Assembly (NCBI RefSeq): GCF_937981445.1 | Contig: NZ_CALJON010000020.1 | Location: 1-17,892, forward strand | Reading direction: 5' to 3' | Source: an uncultured Veillonella sp. | GTDB taxonomy: Bacteria; Bacillota; Negativicutes; Veillonellales; Veillonellaceae | Length of the DNA: 17,892 nt | The notes under the pieces: model-generated | The model's database searches: none | Told to the model about the DNA's origin: nothing | Seen by the model: only the letters and a program-made list of their open reading frames with translations | Position numbers and translations under genes: made by a program | Shown here: positions 5,400 to 13,201 of the stretch, piece after piece | Position numbering within the stretch: the first letter of the stretch is position 1 | How the letters are laid out: every line of letters begins with the position of its first letter

Positions 5400-7568
5400 A
5401 TGAGTAGTCGTACAAACGAGTTTGATATTACTGGCATGCATTGTGCAGCCTGTGTAGCTCGTGTAGAAAAAGTGGTGAACCGCCTTGAGGGGGTAGCCGA
5501 TGTTAAAGTTAATTTATTAACCCGTAAAGGCAGTGTTACCTATGCACCTAATAGTACAGTCACACCGGATGATGTAGTACAAGCGATTACTAATATTGGC
5601 TTTGGTGCATCGTTGGCTAAAGAAGGGTCTCATACCTTAGAAAAGGTAAATTACAAGCCTCAATTATATCGCATGATTATAGCTGCTGTTATGGCTGTGC
5701 CTATGATGGTGAGCATGACGGGACATCATCTCTTTGGTTGGCCCATGTTGCCTGCTTGGGTAGAACTTGTCTTAGCAACTATTGCTCAATTTGGCCCTGG
5801 TCTTGTCTTTTATAAAGGCGCTTGGGGGGCTATAAAGGGTGGGTCTTTAACCATGGATGTGTTAGTGGCATTAGGGACCACCGTGGCTTATGTATTTAGC
5901 ATTTATAATATGATGATAGGCAATCACGAATTATATTTTGAGACATCAGCTTGGCTTATTACTTTCATTTTACTTGGTAAAGTTTTAGAAGAAGTAGCAA
6001 AGGGGCGTACTTCAGAAGCCCTTGAAAAGCTTATGGGCTTGCAAGCAAATACAGCGCATGTACAACGGGATGGCCAATGGGTGGACATTCCTACCACTGA
6101 GGTTGTAGTAGGTGATGTATTGCAAGTTAGAGCAGGTGAAAAAATCCCTGTAGATGGAGAGGTCCTAGAAGGGCAGTCTGCTGTTAATGAAGCCATGCTC
6201 ACCGGTGAAAGCTTGCCAGTGGAAAAGGCGCAGGGCAGCAAGGTAATTGGTGCCACTGTAAATGAAACAGGCGTATTCACTATGAGGGCGGAAAAAATTG
6301 GTTCCGATACGATGCTTTCACAAATTATTAAAGTCGTGGAACAGGCCCAGACCTCGAAAGCTTCGATTCAACGTGTAGCCGATGTAGTGGCAGCGTATTT
6401 TGTACCTATCGTTATTGGCCTTGCTATATTAACGGCTATTGTTTGGTATTTAGGTTTTACTAATGATTGGGGCGTAGCACTTATTCATGGTACAGCCGTA
6501 CTGGTTATTGCATGTCCTTGTGCTTTGGGGCTAGCAACACCGACGTCTATCATGGTAGGCTCTGGGCTCGGTGCGGAACATGGGATTCTAATTAAGAGTG
6601 CTGAATTCTTAGAACGAGCTGGTCAATTAAATGCGATTGTGTTAGATAAAACAGGAACTATTACGAAAGGGACCTTAGTAGTAAGTAAGATACAGCATTT
6701 TACAGGCCTTGCTGCAGAAAATGTAAGCATTATGACAGCTGTAGAGTCCTGCACTACCCATCCTATTGCTAAGGCCATGGCGGCCTATGGTATGGATCAA
6801 GTCGAACAAGCTCCATTACCTGTAGTTGACTCTTTTAAAGATGTGCCAGGTCATGGCTTAGAAGCTGTAGTAGATGGTAAGGATATAAAGATTGGCCATA
6901 GCCGTTGGATGAAGGAGCTTGGTTATTTAAGCGATGAAGTGGAACAGGCGGTACTCAGTGAAGAAGAACGGGGTGCTTCGGTGTCCTTGTTAGCTGTTGA
7001 TGGCATAATTAGATCCTTGTGGGCTGTAGAAGACGAAATTCGTCCGGAAGTACCGGAAGTAATTAAAACGTTACAAGCTCGAGGCATTGAAGTATGGATG
7101 CTTACGGGGGATAATCGCCGTACAGCAAACTACATGGCTAAACAAGCAGGCATTAGTCATGTAATGGCAGAAGTATTGCCACAGGACAAGGCCGGTAAAA
7201 TTGAAGAACTTAAAAAACAGGGCTATGTAGTTGGCATGGTAGGTGATGGCATTAATGATGCGCCAGCATTGACCTTAGCAGATATTGGCTTTGCCATTGG
7301 AAATGGCACTGATATTGCTGTTGAGTCTGCTGATATTGTGTTAGTACGTAATGATTTACATACACTAGTGCAAGCTGTTACTTTGAGCCGTAAGACTATG
7401 ACAAATATTCGTCAAAATCTGTTCTGGGCGTTAATCTTTAATAGTATTGGTATTCCATTGGCAGCAGTAGGCTTATTGTCTCCTATGATTGCCGGTACAG
7501 CTATGGCCTTTAGCTCGGTGGCGGTAGTAAGTAACTCCTTGCGTTTAAAACGAGCTAAATTAGGTTAA
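5400..7568 (+). CDS. copA: Copper-exporting P1B-type ATPase CopA
   Basis: This 722-aa integral membrane ATPase starts at an ATG with AAGAAGG upstream. It has one N-terminal heavy-metal-associated domain with GMHCAAC (about residues 12-18), then paired transmembrane helices from about residue 90, an actuator TGES (268-271), the membrane metal site CPC (372-374) in VIACPCALGLATP, the phosphorylation motif DKTGT (Asp416), TGDNRRT, and GDGIND (615-620). CPC plus the upstream CsoR indicates Cu(I) export from the cytoplasm. One metal-binding domain instead of two is common. The last codons (Leu-Gly-stop) are also the first bases of a 26-bp repeat array. The operon ends at the terminator at 7704-7734. 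Confidence 0.96.
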   Translation: MSSRTNEFDITGMHCAACVARVEKVVNRLEGVADVKVNLLTRKGSVTYAPNSTVTPDDVVQAITNIGFGASLAKEGSHTLEKVNYKPQLYRMIIAAVMAVPMMVSMTGHHLFGWPMLPAWVELVLATIAQFGPGLVFYKGAWGAIKGGSLTMDVLVALGTTVAYVFSIYNMMIGNHELYFETSAWLITFILLGKVLEEVAKGRTSEALEKLMGLQANTAHVQRDGQWVDIPTTEVVVGDVLQVRAGEKIPVDGEVLEGQSAVNEAMLTGESLPVEKAQGSKVIGATVNETGVFTMRAEKIGSDTMLSQIIKVVEQAQTSKASIQRVADVVAAYFVPIVIGLAILTAIVWYLGFTNDWGVALIHGTAVLVIACPCALGLATPTSIMVGSGLGAEHGILIKSAEFLERAGQLNAIVLDKTGTITKGTLVVSKIQHFTGLAAENVSIMTAVESCTTHPIAKAMAAYGMDQVEQAPLPVVDSFKDVPGHGLEAVVDGKDIKIGHSRWMKELGYLSDEVEQAVLSEEERGASVSLLAVDGIIRSLWAVEDEIRPEVPEVIKTLQARGIEVWMLTGDNRRTANYMAKQAGISHVMAEVLPQDKAGKIEELKKQGYVVGMVGDGINDAPALTLADIGFAIGNGTDIAVESADIVLVRNDLHTLVQAVTLSRKTMTNIRQNLFWALIFNSIGIPLAAVGLLSPMIAGTAMAFSSVAVVSNSLRLKRAKLG

Positions 7569-7689
7569 TAGTAATTATGTTGAAGTTAGAATAACAGTAA
7601 CTATATTGAAGTTAGGCTAGCAGTAACTAGATTGAAGTTAGGTTAATAGTAACTATATTAAAATTAGGTTCATAGCAACTATATTGAAC
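7560..7689 (+). repeat. 26-bp tandem repeat array (x5) starting at the copA stop codon
   Basis: Five units, each exactly 26 bases, begin at 7560, 7586, 7612, 7638 and 7664. The first begins TTAGGTTAATAGTAA; the others differ by a few substitutions and no indels. Unit 1 contains the end of copA (TTA GGT TAA). Units are contiguous with no spacers. Each unit carries TAA/TAG triplets and 26 is not a multiple of three, so stops recur in different frames. The array lies between the copA stop and the operon terminator. Confidence 0.9.
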
Positions 7690-7703
7690 CCATGTGTTTA
7701 CAT

Positions 7704-7734
7704 AAAGCAGCGGACTTTAGTCCGCTGCTTTTTT
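7704..7734 (+). terminator. Rho-independent terminator of csoR-copA
   Basis: AAAGCAGCGGAC (7704-7715), loop TTTA, GTCCGCTGCTTT (7720-7731) and further T to 7734. The 12-bp stem is perfect, with a tetraloop. Confidence 0.95.
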
Positions 7735-7786
7735 AGTTCATAGATCATGGGGAATGAGTCAGGTACGGTAAATTTTTTAAAAATTT

Positions 7787-7861
7787 GCGTGTAAAGGAAA
7801 AGTACTTGACATAATAGTTAGGCTTTGATAGAATAGCGTGTAAAGTTTTTTAGCTTGACAT
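7787..7861 (+). promoter_or_regulatory. Promoter of the ylxM-ffh operon with paired 26-bp direct repeats
   Basis: A consensus TTGACA (7806-7811) and TAGAAT (7829-7834) with a 17-base spacer gives a start near 7841. GCGTGTAAAG-N8-CTTGACAT occurs twice, at 7787-7812 and 7836-7861, exactly 49 bases apart. The first copy contains the -35 box. The second overlaps the transcription start and has no -10 after its TTGACA. The layout suggests an operator pair or a duplicated promoter fragment. An A/T palindrome (AAATTTTTTAAAAATTT, 7770-7786) precedes it and may serve as an UP-like element. With the array and terminator upstream, this accounts for the 315-base gap between copA and ylxM. Confidence 0.75.
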
Positions 7862-7883
7862 TGTTGAGGAAGGAGTGAGGCCT

Positions 7884-8249
7884 GTGGAAGAACGTGTATT
7901 AATTAGTTTATTACTTGACTTTTATGGTGCCTTATTGACTGAACGACAGAGACAATGTTTATCCTGGCATCATGAGGATGACATGTCCTTAGCTGAAATT
8001 GCTGAAACACTTGGCGTGTCACGGCAAGCTGTGCATGATAATATGCAGCGAGCGCGCCAATTACTTGATATGTATGAAAGCAAGTTACACTTAGTACGAC
8101 AGTATGAACAAAGGGAGCATGTAATTCATCATTTAAAAACAGAGCTTTCTAAACTAGATGATGTAGTTTGTGCCGGTCGTAGCCAAGTGGAACGGGTTAC
8201 ACAATATAAAAACTCACTATACGAATTAGTAGCTCAAATGGAGGGATAA
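7884..8249 (+). CDS. ylxM: YlxM, helix-turn-helix protein of the SRP operon
   Basis: The protein is 121 aa when started at GTG 7884, which has AAGGAG (7870-7875) eight bases upstream. The in-frame GTG at 7875 lies within that ribosome site and is unlikely to be used. Residues 1-60 form a sigma-70 region-4-like HTH: LLDFYGALLTERQRQCL, then MSLAEIAETLGVSRQAVHDNMQRA. The rest is coiled coil. YlxM proteins are encoded next to ffh or ftsY in Bacillota and in some species modulate SRP activity. It is first in the operon, one base before the ffh ATG, with the ffh ribosome site (GGAGGG) within its own 3' end, so the two genes are coupled. Confidence 0.92.
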   Translation: MEERVLISLLLDFYGALLTERQRQCLSWHHEDDMSLAEIAETLGVSRQAVHDNMQRARQLLDMYESKLHLVRQYEQREHVIHHLKTELSKLDDVVCAGRSQVERVTQYKNSLYELVAQMEG

Positions 8250-8250
8250 G

Positions 8251-9612
8251 ATGGCTTTTGATAATTTAAGAGATCGCTTGCAAGAAGCCTTTAAGTCCTT
8301 AAAAGGTAAGGGGAAGGTTACCGAAGAAGATGTAAATCTAGCCCTACGCCAAGTGCGCATTGCTTTGCTTGAAGCGGATGTGAGCTTGGTAGTAGTAAAA
8401 GATTTTATTAAGCGCATCAAAGAAAAAGCGCTTGGTGAAGAAGTCTTTGGTTCATTAAATCCTGTGCAGACTGTTGTTAAAATCGTTAAAGATGAATTAA
8501 CAGACCTCCTTGGTGGTACTGAAGCGCGGATTATGATATCCCCACGACCACCAACGGTAATTATGCTAGTCGGTTTACAAGGTGCTGGTAAAACGACCAC
8601 GGCTGGTAAATTAGCTGTGCATTTACGCAAGCAAGGAAAACATCCTATGCTTGTAGCTGCCGACGTATATCGTCCAGCGGCGATTAAACAGTTGCAGGTA
8701 GTAGGGAAGCAAATTGATATCCCTGTATTTGCCAAGGAAGAGGCTGGAGCGAATCCTGTAGACATTGCTAAAGAAGCGATTGCTGCTAGTTCTTCCCTGT
8801 TAAAAGATGTGGTTATCATCGATACGGCAGGGCGCCTAGCGATTGACGAAGAATTGATGAATGAGCTTGTAAATATTAAACAATCTGTTAAACCTCATGA
8901 AATTCTTCTCGTTGTAGATGCCATGATTGGTCAAGACGCAGTAACTACTGCTAAGACCTTTGATGAGCAGTTAGGCCTTGATGGCATTGTCATGACTAAA
9001 CTTGATGGTGATGCTAAGGGTGGTGCTGCCTTATCTATTAAGTCTATTACGGGCAAACCGATTAAGTTTGTCGGCACCAGTGAAAAGATGGACGGGCTTG
9101 CCGTATTCCATCCTGATCGTATGGCATCGCGTATTCTTGACTTAGGTGACTTAGAGACTTTGATTGAAGGCGCTAAGGACTTAATTGATGAAGAAGAAGC
9201 GAAAGCCTTGGCTGATAAAATGCGTAAGAATCAATTCACTTTGGATGATTTCTTAGCACAGATGCAGCAGATTAAAAAATTAGGTAATTTCCAAAATATC
9301 CTCGGACTTTTACCTGGCATGGGCCAAGTGAAAGATAAATTAAAGGATATTGATTTAGATAGTAAAGAAGTACGTCGCATGGAAGCGATTATAAAATCCA
9401 TGACGATGGCAGAACGAGCTAATACTAAATTGCTTAATGGGTCAAGACGTAAACGTATTGCAATGGGGTCTGGTACTCGCGTGCAAGATGTTAATCGTCT
9501 CATTAAACAGTTTGAAGAAGCTCAAAAGATGATGAAAAAAATGGGATCCATGCGCGGTGGTAAGGGCGGACTTTTATCTAAAATGATGCCAAAATTACCT
9601 TTCGGCGGTTGA
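8251..9612 (+). CDS. ffh: Signal recognition particle GTPase Ffh (SRP54)
   Basis: This 453-aa protein is full length for Ffh. An N-domain helical bundle covers about 1-85. The GTPase domain has G1 GLQGAGKTT (108-116), DVYRPAAIKQL (138-148), G3 DTAGR (191-195), G4 TKLD (249-252) and GDAKGGAAL. The M domain from about 300 includes GLLPGM, the RNA-binding helix region with SRRKRIAMGSG, and a Met/Gly/Lys-rich tail (MMKKMGSMRGGKGG). It binds signal sequences and SRP RNA and docks with FtsY at the membrane. The SRP RNA gene is not in this window. Confidence 0.98.
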   Translation: MAFDNLRDRLQEAFKSLKGKGKVTEEDVNLALRQVRIALLEADVSLVVVKDFIKRIKEKALGEEVFGSLNPVQTVVKIVKDELTDLLGGTEARIMISPRPPTVIMLVGLQGAGKTTTAGKLAVHLRKQGKHPMLVAADVYRPAAIKQLQVVGKQIDIPVFAKEEAGANPVDIAKEAIAASSSLLKDVVIIDTAGRLAIDEELMNELVNIKQSVKPHEILLVVDAMIGQDAVTTAKTFDEQLGLDGIVMTKLDGDAKGGAALSIKSITGKPIKFVGTSEKMDGLAVFHPDRMASRILDLGDLETLIEGAKDLIDEEEAKALADKMRKNQFTLDDFLAQMQQIKKLGNFQNILGLLPGMGQVKDKLKDIDLDSKEVRRMEAIIKSMTMAERANTKLLNGSRRKRIAMGSGTRVQDVNRLIKQFEEAQKMMKKMGSMRGGKGGLLSKMMPKLPFGG

Positions 9613-9650
9613 TCTATATAGAGATTATTACAAGGAGGTGAAGTTATAAA

Positions 9651-9914
9651 ATGTTGAAAATTCGTTTAACTCGTTTGGGTGCTAAAAAAGCTCCTTTCTA
9701 TCGTATCGTTGTAGCTGACTCTCGTGCTCCTCGTGAAGGTCGTCCAGTAGACACTATCGGCCAATACGACGCAACTAAGTCCCCAGCTGTTATCAATATT
9801 GATGAAGAAAAAGCTTTAGCTTGGTTGGGTAATGGTGCACAGCCAACTGACACTGTTCGCTCCCTTTTCAAACAGCACGGTGTTATGCAGAAATTTGCTG
9901 ACGCTAAGAAGTAA
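9651..9914 (+). CDS. rpsP: 30S ribosomal protein S16
   Basis: This 87-aa protein has the S16 signature at the N-terminus (KIRLTRLGAKKAPFYRIVVADSR) followed by PREGRPVDTIGQYD. An excellent ribosome site AAGGAGGTG (9632-9640) lies 10 bases upstream. Codon use is visibly more biased (CGT, GCT, TCC) than in the accessory module, as expected for a highly expressed gene. It sits 38 bases after ffh and 21 before khpA in the same operon. Confidence 0.97.
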   Translation: MLKIRLTRLGAKKAPFYRIVVADSRAPREGRPVDTIGQYDATKSPAVINIDEEKALAWLGNGAQPTDTVRSLFKQHGVMQKFADAKK

Positions 9915-9935
9915 TTCATAGAGAGGCATACTGTG

Positions 9936-10163
9936 ATGAAAGAATTAATTACATTAATTGCAAAGTCATTGGTTAAGCAGCCTGAAGCCGTTTCTGTTAC
10001 CATGACCGTAAAGGGCGACGTGGAAATTTATGAAGTACATGTAGCTCCAGAAGACATGGGCAAGGTTATTGGAAAGCAGGGCAGAATTGCTAAAGCAATC
10101 CGAGCTGTTGCCAAAGCGGCAGCTATCAAAGAAAATAAAAAGATATCTGTTGAGATTGTCTAA
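9936..10163 (+). CDS. khpA: KH-domain RNA-binding protein KhpA (YlqC)
   Basis: A 75-aa single KH domain of the YlqC/KhpA family. The core GKVIGKQGRIAKAIR carries the GxxG RNA-binding loop, and the protein ends in KKISVEIV, as family members do. ATG 9936 is preferred, with GAGAGG about nine bases upstream; GTG 9933 directly before it is possible and adds one residue. KhpA usually pairs with the Jag/KhpB protein in small-RNA and cell-division functions (family knowledge). It lies between rpsP and ylqD, as in Bacillus. Confidence 0.93.
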   Translation: MKELITLIAKSLVKQPEAVSVTMTVKGDVEIYEVHVAPEDMGKVIGKQGRIAKAIRAVAKAAAIKENKKISVEIV

Positions 10164-10177
10164 AGGGTGAGGTACAC

Positions 10178-10585
10178 ATGGAAGAAATGACGATTCGCGT
10201 CCCTGTGACTATTAAGTCTAAAGTGACGGAAGATCTAAAAGTAAAGCTTACTGCTGACTTACAGCATCGTCTCGACTTAGTGGAACAAGACTTGCAACAG
10301 CTTGAATTCCAAGCTAAACGTTTGGAAAGCGAACAAGCAAAGCTTGACTTGCAAGGCATTATTCAACTTCGTCAGCAAATCGAAGAAAACAAGAATCAAC
10401 GTTTATCCATTAAGGCGGACGTAGCAGCCAAATTAAAGGAAGTTGAAAACCTTGAGCTAGGCTCTGAAATTAATCAGGGTACTTTTGAACGCTCCGTTAC
10501 AGTTAAAGTCGGCGACGATTTTGACGCGTTAATGGGCAGCGAAATCTTGCTTGAAGATGGCAAGATCGTAGCGTTCCGCAGCTAA
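10178..10585 (+). CDS. ylqD: YlqD family protein
   Basis: This 135-aa protein starts after GGGTGAGG. It has a short N-terminal strand segment (MTIRVPVTIKSKVTEDLK), a long coiled coil (about 28-95, with LDLVEQDLQQLEFQAKRLESE), and a C-terminal beta segment ending GDDFDALMGSEILLEDGKIVAF. Size, architecture and position between khpA and rimM match YlqD, a conserved Bacillota protein of unknown function. The first and last segments together could form a PRC-like or barrel fold with the coiled coil as an insertion; that is inference. Confidence 0.88.
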   Translation: MEEMTIRVPVTIKSKVTEDLKVKLTADLQHRLDLVEQDLQQLEFQAKRLESEQAKLDLQGIIQLRQQIEENKNQRLSIKADVAAKLKEVENLELGSEINQGTFERSVTVKVGDDFDALMGSEILLEDGKIVAFRS

Positions 10586-10597
10586 TAATAAGGTCCT

Positions 10598-11095
10598 ATG
10601 AATCAGAATGAACTGATTACTATAGGCGTTATCGTTGCCCCGCACGGTGTGCGGGGTGATCTGCGTATAATGCCTACTACCGATTTTCCTGATCGGTTTT
10701 TAACGATGGAGGACTGCTACATTGATGGTAAGCAATACCATATTACCTCTGCTCGTTATCATAAACAATTTATATTAGCTACTTTTAAAGAAATTCCTGA
10801 TCGCAATGCGGCTGAGCTTATGGGCCGTAAAGAGATTCAGGTAAGCCGAGAAGACCTGGTAGAATTACCTGAAGGTCGTTATTACATTTTCGATATTATT
10901 GGTCTTACTGTATTCGATACAGAAGGAGTAGAACTTGGCAAAGTGTCTGATGTTCTTCAACCTGGTGCCAATGATGTATACGTAGTACAAAAAGAAGGAG
11001 AACCTGATTTATTACTACCTGTACTTGATGATGTAATTTTAGAAATTGATGTACCAGGTGGCAAGATTATTGCTAATCCACCAGAGTGGATTTAA
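10598..11095 (+). CDS. rimM: Ribosome maturation factor RimM
   Basis: This 165-aa protein has the RimM N-terminal domain (LITIGVIVAPHGVRGDLRIMPTT, then FKEIPDRNAAELMGRKEIQV) and the C-terminal PRC-barrel domain from about residue 94 (YYIFDIIGLTVFDTEGVELG, LLPVLDDVILEID, ending ANPPEWI). RimM assists late assembly of the 30S head and binds S19. It lies 12 bases after ylqD and 53 before the trmD start, as in many Bacillota. The ribosome site is weak (AAGGT), consistent with coupling to upstream translation. Confidence 0.96.
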   Translation: MNQNELITIGVIVAPHGVRGDLRIMPTTDFPDRFLTMEDCYIDGKQYHITSARYHKQFILATFKEIPDRNAAELMGRKEIQVSREDLVELPEGRYYIFDIIGLTVFDTEGVELGKVSDVLQPGANDVYVVQKEGEPDLLLPVLDDVILEIDVPGGKIIANPPEWI

Positions 11096-11148
11096 AAAGT
11101 AGGCTAGCAGCGTAAGATTGAGTGTATAAGAAAGGTAATGGCGATACT

Positions 11149-11967
11149 ATGAAAATTGACATCATTTCTTTATTCCCTGAGTTTTTCGCTGCTTTTTTTG
11201 ATCATAGCATTATAAAACGTGCTATCGCAGCGAATCGACTCTCCATGGCAGTAACGAATCCGCGCGATTTTGCTCACAATAAGCATAATCAAGTAGATGA
11301 TACGCCGTACGGTGGTGGGGCCGGTATGTTGATGATGGCTCCGCCCATTTTTGAGGCTGTGGAACATGTATTAGGGGCTTTTGAAAACTCCCCAGAGTTA
11401 ACAGATAGCTCTCATGAATTAGTACCGAATGCTGTACATGGTCTAGAGCCGCGAAAACGGGTTGTTTTTTTAGGCCCTGCAGGGACACCCTTTACACAGG
11501 CTAAGGCCCGTGAATTAGCTACGTATGATCAATTAGTATTGATTTGTGGCCATTATGAAGGTGTAGATTATCGAGTGGAAGAGCATCTTATTGATGAGAC
11601 TATTTCCATCGGCGACTATGTGCTTACTGGTGGGGAATTACCTGCCATGGTTGTAGCTGATGCAGTAGCACGCATGATTCCAGGGGTGCTAGGGGCTGCA
11701 GCGGGAGCCGTAGAAGACTCATTTTATCGGCCCATTTTAGAAGGCCCTCAATATACTAAGCCACCTGTATTTCGTGGCTGGGAAGTGCCGGAAGTGCTCC
11801 GCAGTGGTCATCACAAAAATATTGCTACTTGGCGCTTAGAGCAAGCTTTGCTTCGCACTGAACGACTGCGCCCTGATTTGCTAGATCGGGAGCTTACTAG
11901 TGAAGAAGTAAAGGCCATTAAGACTTTAAAAAAATCAGGACTTTGGCCTCAAGACAAAGAGCTATAA
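11149..11967 (+). CDS. trmD: tRNA (guanine37-N1)-methyltransferase TrmD
   Basis: Started at ATG 11149 the protein is 272 aa and opens with the canonical MKIDIISLFPEFF. An upstream in-frame GTG (11122) would add nine unconserved residues. SPOUT-family knot motifs are GHYEGVDYRVEE (134-145) and SIGDYVLTGGELP (153-165); the TPYGGGAGM loop (52-60) is also present. It uses S-adenosylmethionine to methylate G37 next to the anticodon, which prevents +1 frameshifting. It is somewhat longer than usual because of a variable stretch around residues 76-100 (AFENSPELTDSSHELVPN). In many Bacillota rplS follows; here a glutamine-amidotransferase-like gene follows. Confidence 0.96.
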   Translation: MKIDIISLFPEFFAAFFDHSIIKRAIAANRLSMAVTNPRDFAHNKHNQVDDTPYGGGAGMLMMAPPIFEAVEHVLGAFENSPELTDSSHELVPNAVHGLEPRKRVVFLGPAGTPFTQAKARELATYDQLVLICGHYEGVDYRVEEHLIDETISIGDYVLTGGELPAMVVADAVARMIPGVLGAAAGAVEDSFYRPILEGPQYTKPPVFRGWEVPEVLRSGHHKNIATWRLEQALLRTERLRPDLLDRELTSEEVKAIKTLKKSGLWPQDKEL

Positions 11968-12023
11968 GATGAGGGCGTTATAATTGCTTGGCTTTTGAAG
12001 AACCTTATGAAGGAGGGGGTACT

Positions 12024-12755
12024 ATGAGATTGCGCATCGGGATTACAGCTGATACTTTACATAATATGACGGATGTTATTAATGAAGTTAGAGCACCTTT
12101 TGCACCTCGGGAGTTAGTAGAGGTGATTCATCATCTAGGGGCTATTCCGATTATTTTGCCCGATGTTCTTGAGCCAGATGAAACTTGCGAAGAGCTAGTG
12201 AATATGTGTGATGGAATTATTTTACCTGGTGGTCCAGATATAGATCCTCTTTTATTTGGAGAGGAACCGATTCCACAACTAGGATATGTAAATTTTAAGC
12301 GCGATATATTTGAAAAGGCGCTTATCTTAGCGGCACAAGCAAAGCATAAGCCCCTTTTAGGTTTGTGCAAAGGGGCGCAAATGATTAATGTAGCCCTTGG
12401 TGGTACTGTGTATCAAGACTTGAAAGCACAATATAAAAGATTGAGTGTTAAGCATTCACAAAGAGCCTATGGCGGTGATGCGACTCACTCTGTTACACTC
12501 GAAAAGAATAGCTTTTTAGAAACTGTATTTGGCCCTCAAACATTGGTGAACTCGCGCCATCATCAAGCGATTCGTGAGCTCGGTGAAGGTTTAAAAGTTA
12601 CGGCCTTGAGTGCTGATGGTGTGGTAGAAGGCATTGAAAATGAGGATGCCACCATTGTTGGTGTGCAGTGGCATCCTGAAAATATGTGGCGCGAATATGC
12701 AGATATGCTTCGTTTCTTTGAAGCTTATTTAGACATTGTTGAAGAGTCTCTGTAA
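12024..12755 (+). CDS. Gamma-glutamyl-gamma-aminobutyrate hydrolase-like (PuuD/peptidase C26) protein
   Basis: This 243-aa class I glutamine-amidotransferase fold protein starts at ATG 12024, with GGAGGGGG just upstream. A longer frame from 11988 lacks a ribosome site. Motifs: DGIILPGGPDIDPLLFGEEP, the nucleophile elbow GLCKGAQ (Cys115), and catalytic His217/Glu219 in VQWHPE. These match the peptidase C26 family, which hydrolyses gamma-glutamyl amides such as gamma-glutamyl-GABA. The substrate here is not determinable: no putrescine-pathway genes are adjacent. It is last in the ffh-trmD operon, 56 bases after trmD, before the terminator hairpin at 12817-12886. Confidence 0.88.
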   Translation: MRLRIGITADTLHNMTDVINEVRAPFAPRELVEVIHHLGAIPIILPDVLEPDETCEELVNMCDGIILPGGPDIDPLLFGEEPIPQLGYVNFKRDIFEKALILAAQAKHKPLLGLCKGAQMINVALGGTVYQDLKAQYKRLSVKHSQRAYGGDATHSVTLEKNSFLETVFGPQTLVNSRHHQAIRELGEGLKVTALSADGVVEGIENEDATIVGVQWHPENMWREYADMLRFFEAYLDIVEESL

Positions 12756-12816
12756 TAATTAGGGATTGCGTCGATAATATTTTTGAAATATCTCGGCAAG
12801 GTATTTGTAATTAAAG

Positions 12817-12886
12817 ACGCCCTGGCAGCCTAGTGCTAGATTTATTGTTGCGTGCAATGAATCTACTAGGTTGTCAGGGCGTTTTT
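12817..12886 (+). terminator. Very long terminator hairpin ending the ffh-trmD operon
   Basis: The outer stem 12817-12834 with 12865-12882 (18 bp, including two G-U pairs; begins ACGCCCTG) is followed by a 3-nt bulge and an inner stem 12838-12847 with 12855-12864 (10 bp, one G-U), loop TTGCGTG. T5 at 12882-12886 follows. It may also act on the minus strand for the convergent PadR operon, where a weaker T run follows. Confidence 0.88.
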
Positions 12887-12964
12887 GTGTTATTGAATCT
12901 ATGATCTTGATAGCGTATTTACTATATCCTTTTGATAGGGGATTTTTGTGTGGAGGTGAAGAGA

Positions 12965-13201
12965 TTATTTATTGTCTCGATTATGCTCCCAATGTACAGC
13001 GTCTTGTTGGTCATTAGGTTTATTTTGGTAATGGTCTTTCTTTTTATGCTCTTCCTTGTTTTGTTTATTTTTATCCATAGTTGGTCTCACATCTGTTTGG
13101 TACCATTTTACATAGTTGGATAAGTCATTCACTATGAAGGAGGTGGCACCGATGCCAAAGCAAAATAGGGTGATTAAGACGGTGATTAAAATTCGTTTCA
13201 T
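12965..13201 (-). CDS. Small membrane-anchored or secreted hydrophilic protein
   Basis: This 78-aa protein has an N-terminal hydrophobic segment, KRILITVLITLFCFGIGATS, able to act as signal anchor. A short region NDLSNYVKWYQTDVRP follows, then an asparagine/lysine/aspartate/histidine-rich tail with no recognisable domain. Its ATG overlaps the TGA of the upstream HAAS-domain gene (ATGA), so it is translated by coupling and belongs to the PadR unit. No family was recognised. The opposite strand is also open here, but that frame is read as the complement of this lysine-rich gene. Confidence 0.7.
   Translation of the reverse strand: MKRILITVLITLFCFGIGATSFIVNDLSNYVKWYQTDVRPTMDKNKQNKEEHKKKDHYQNKPNDQQDAVHWEHNRDNK

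Noticed and set aside
7560..7689. Possible CRISPR array (also considered at 2027-2105 and 14817-14958)
   Set aside because: Units are contiguous, with no unique spacers and no palindromic repeat, and there are no cas genes nearby.
11122..11148. N-terminal extension of trmD from GTG
   Set aside because: No ribosome site fits, and the canonical TrmD start MKIDIISLFPEF begins at 11149.
12932..13123. Plus-strand hydrophobic 63-codon open frame
   Set aside because: It starts at TTG with a poor ribosome site and is the complement of a lysine/asparagine-rich minus-strand gene that is translationally coupled to its operon; complements of such codons look hydrophobic.
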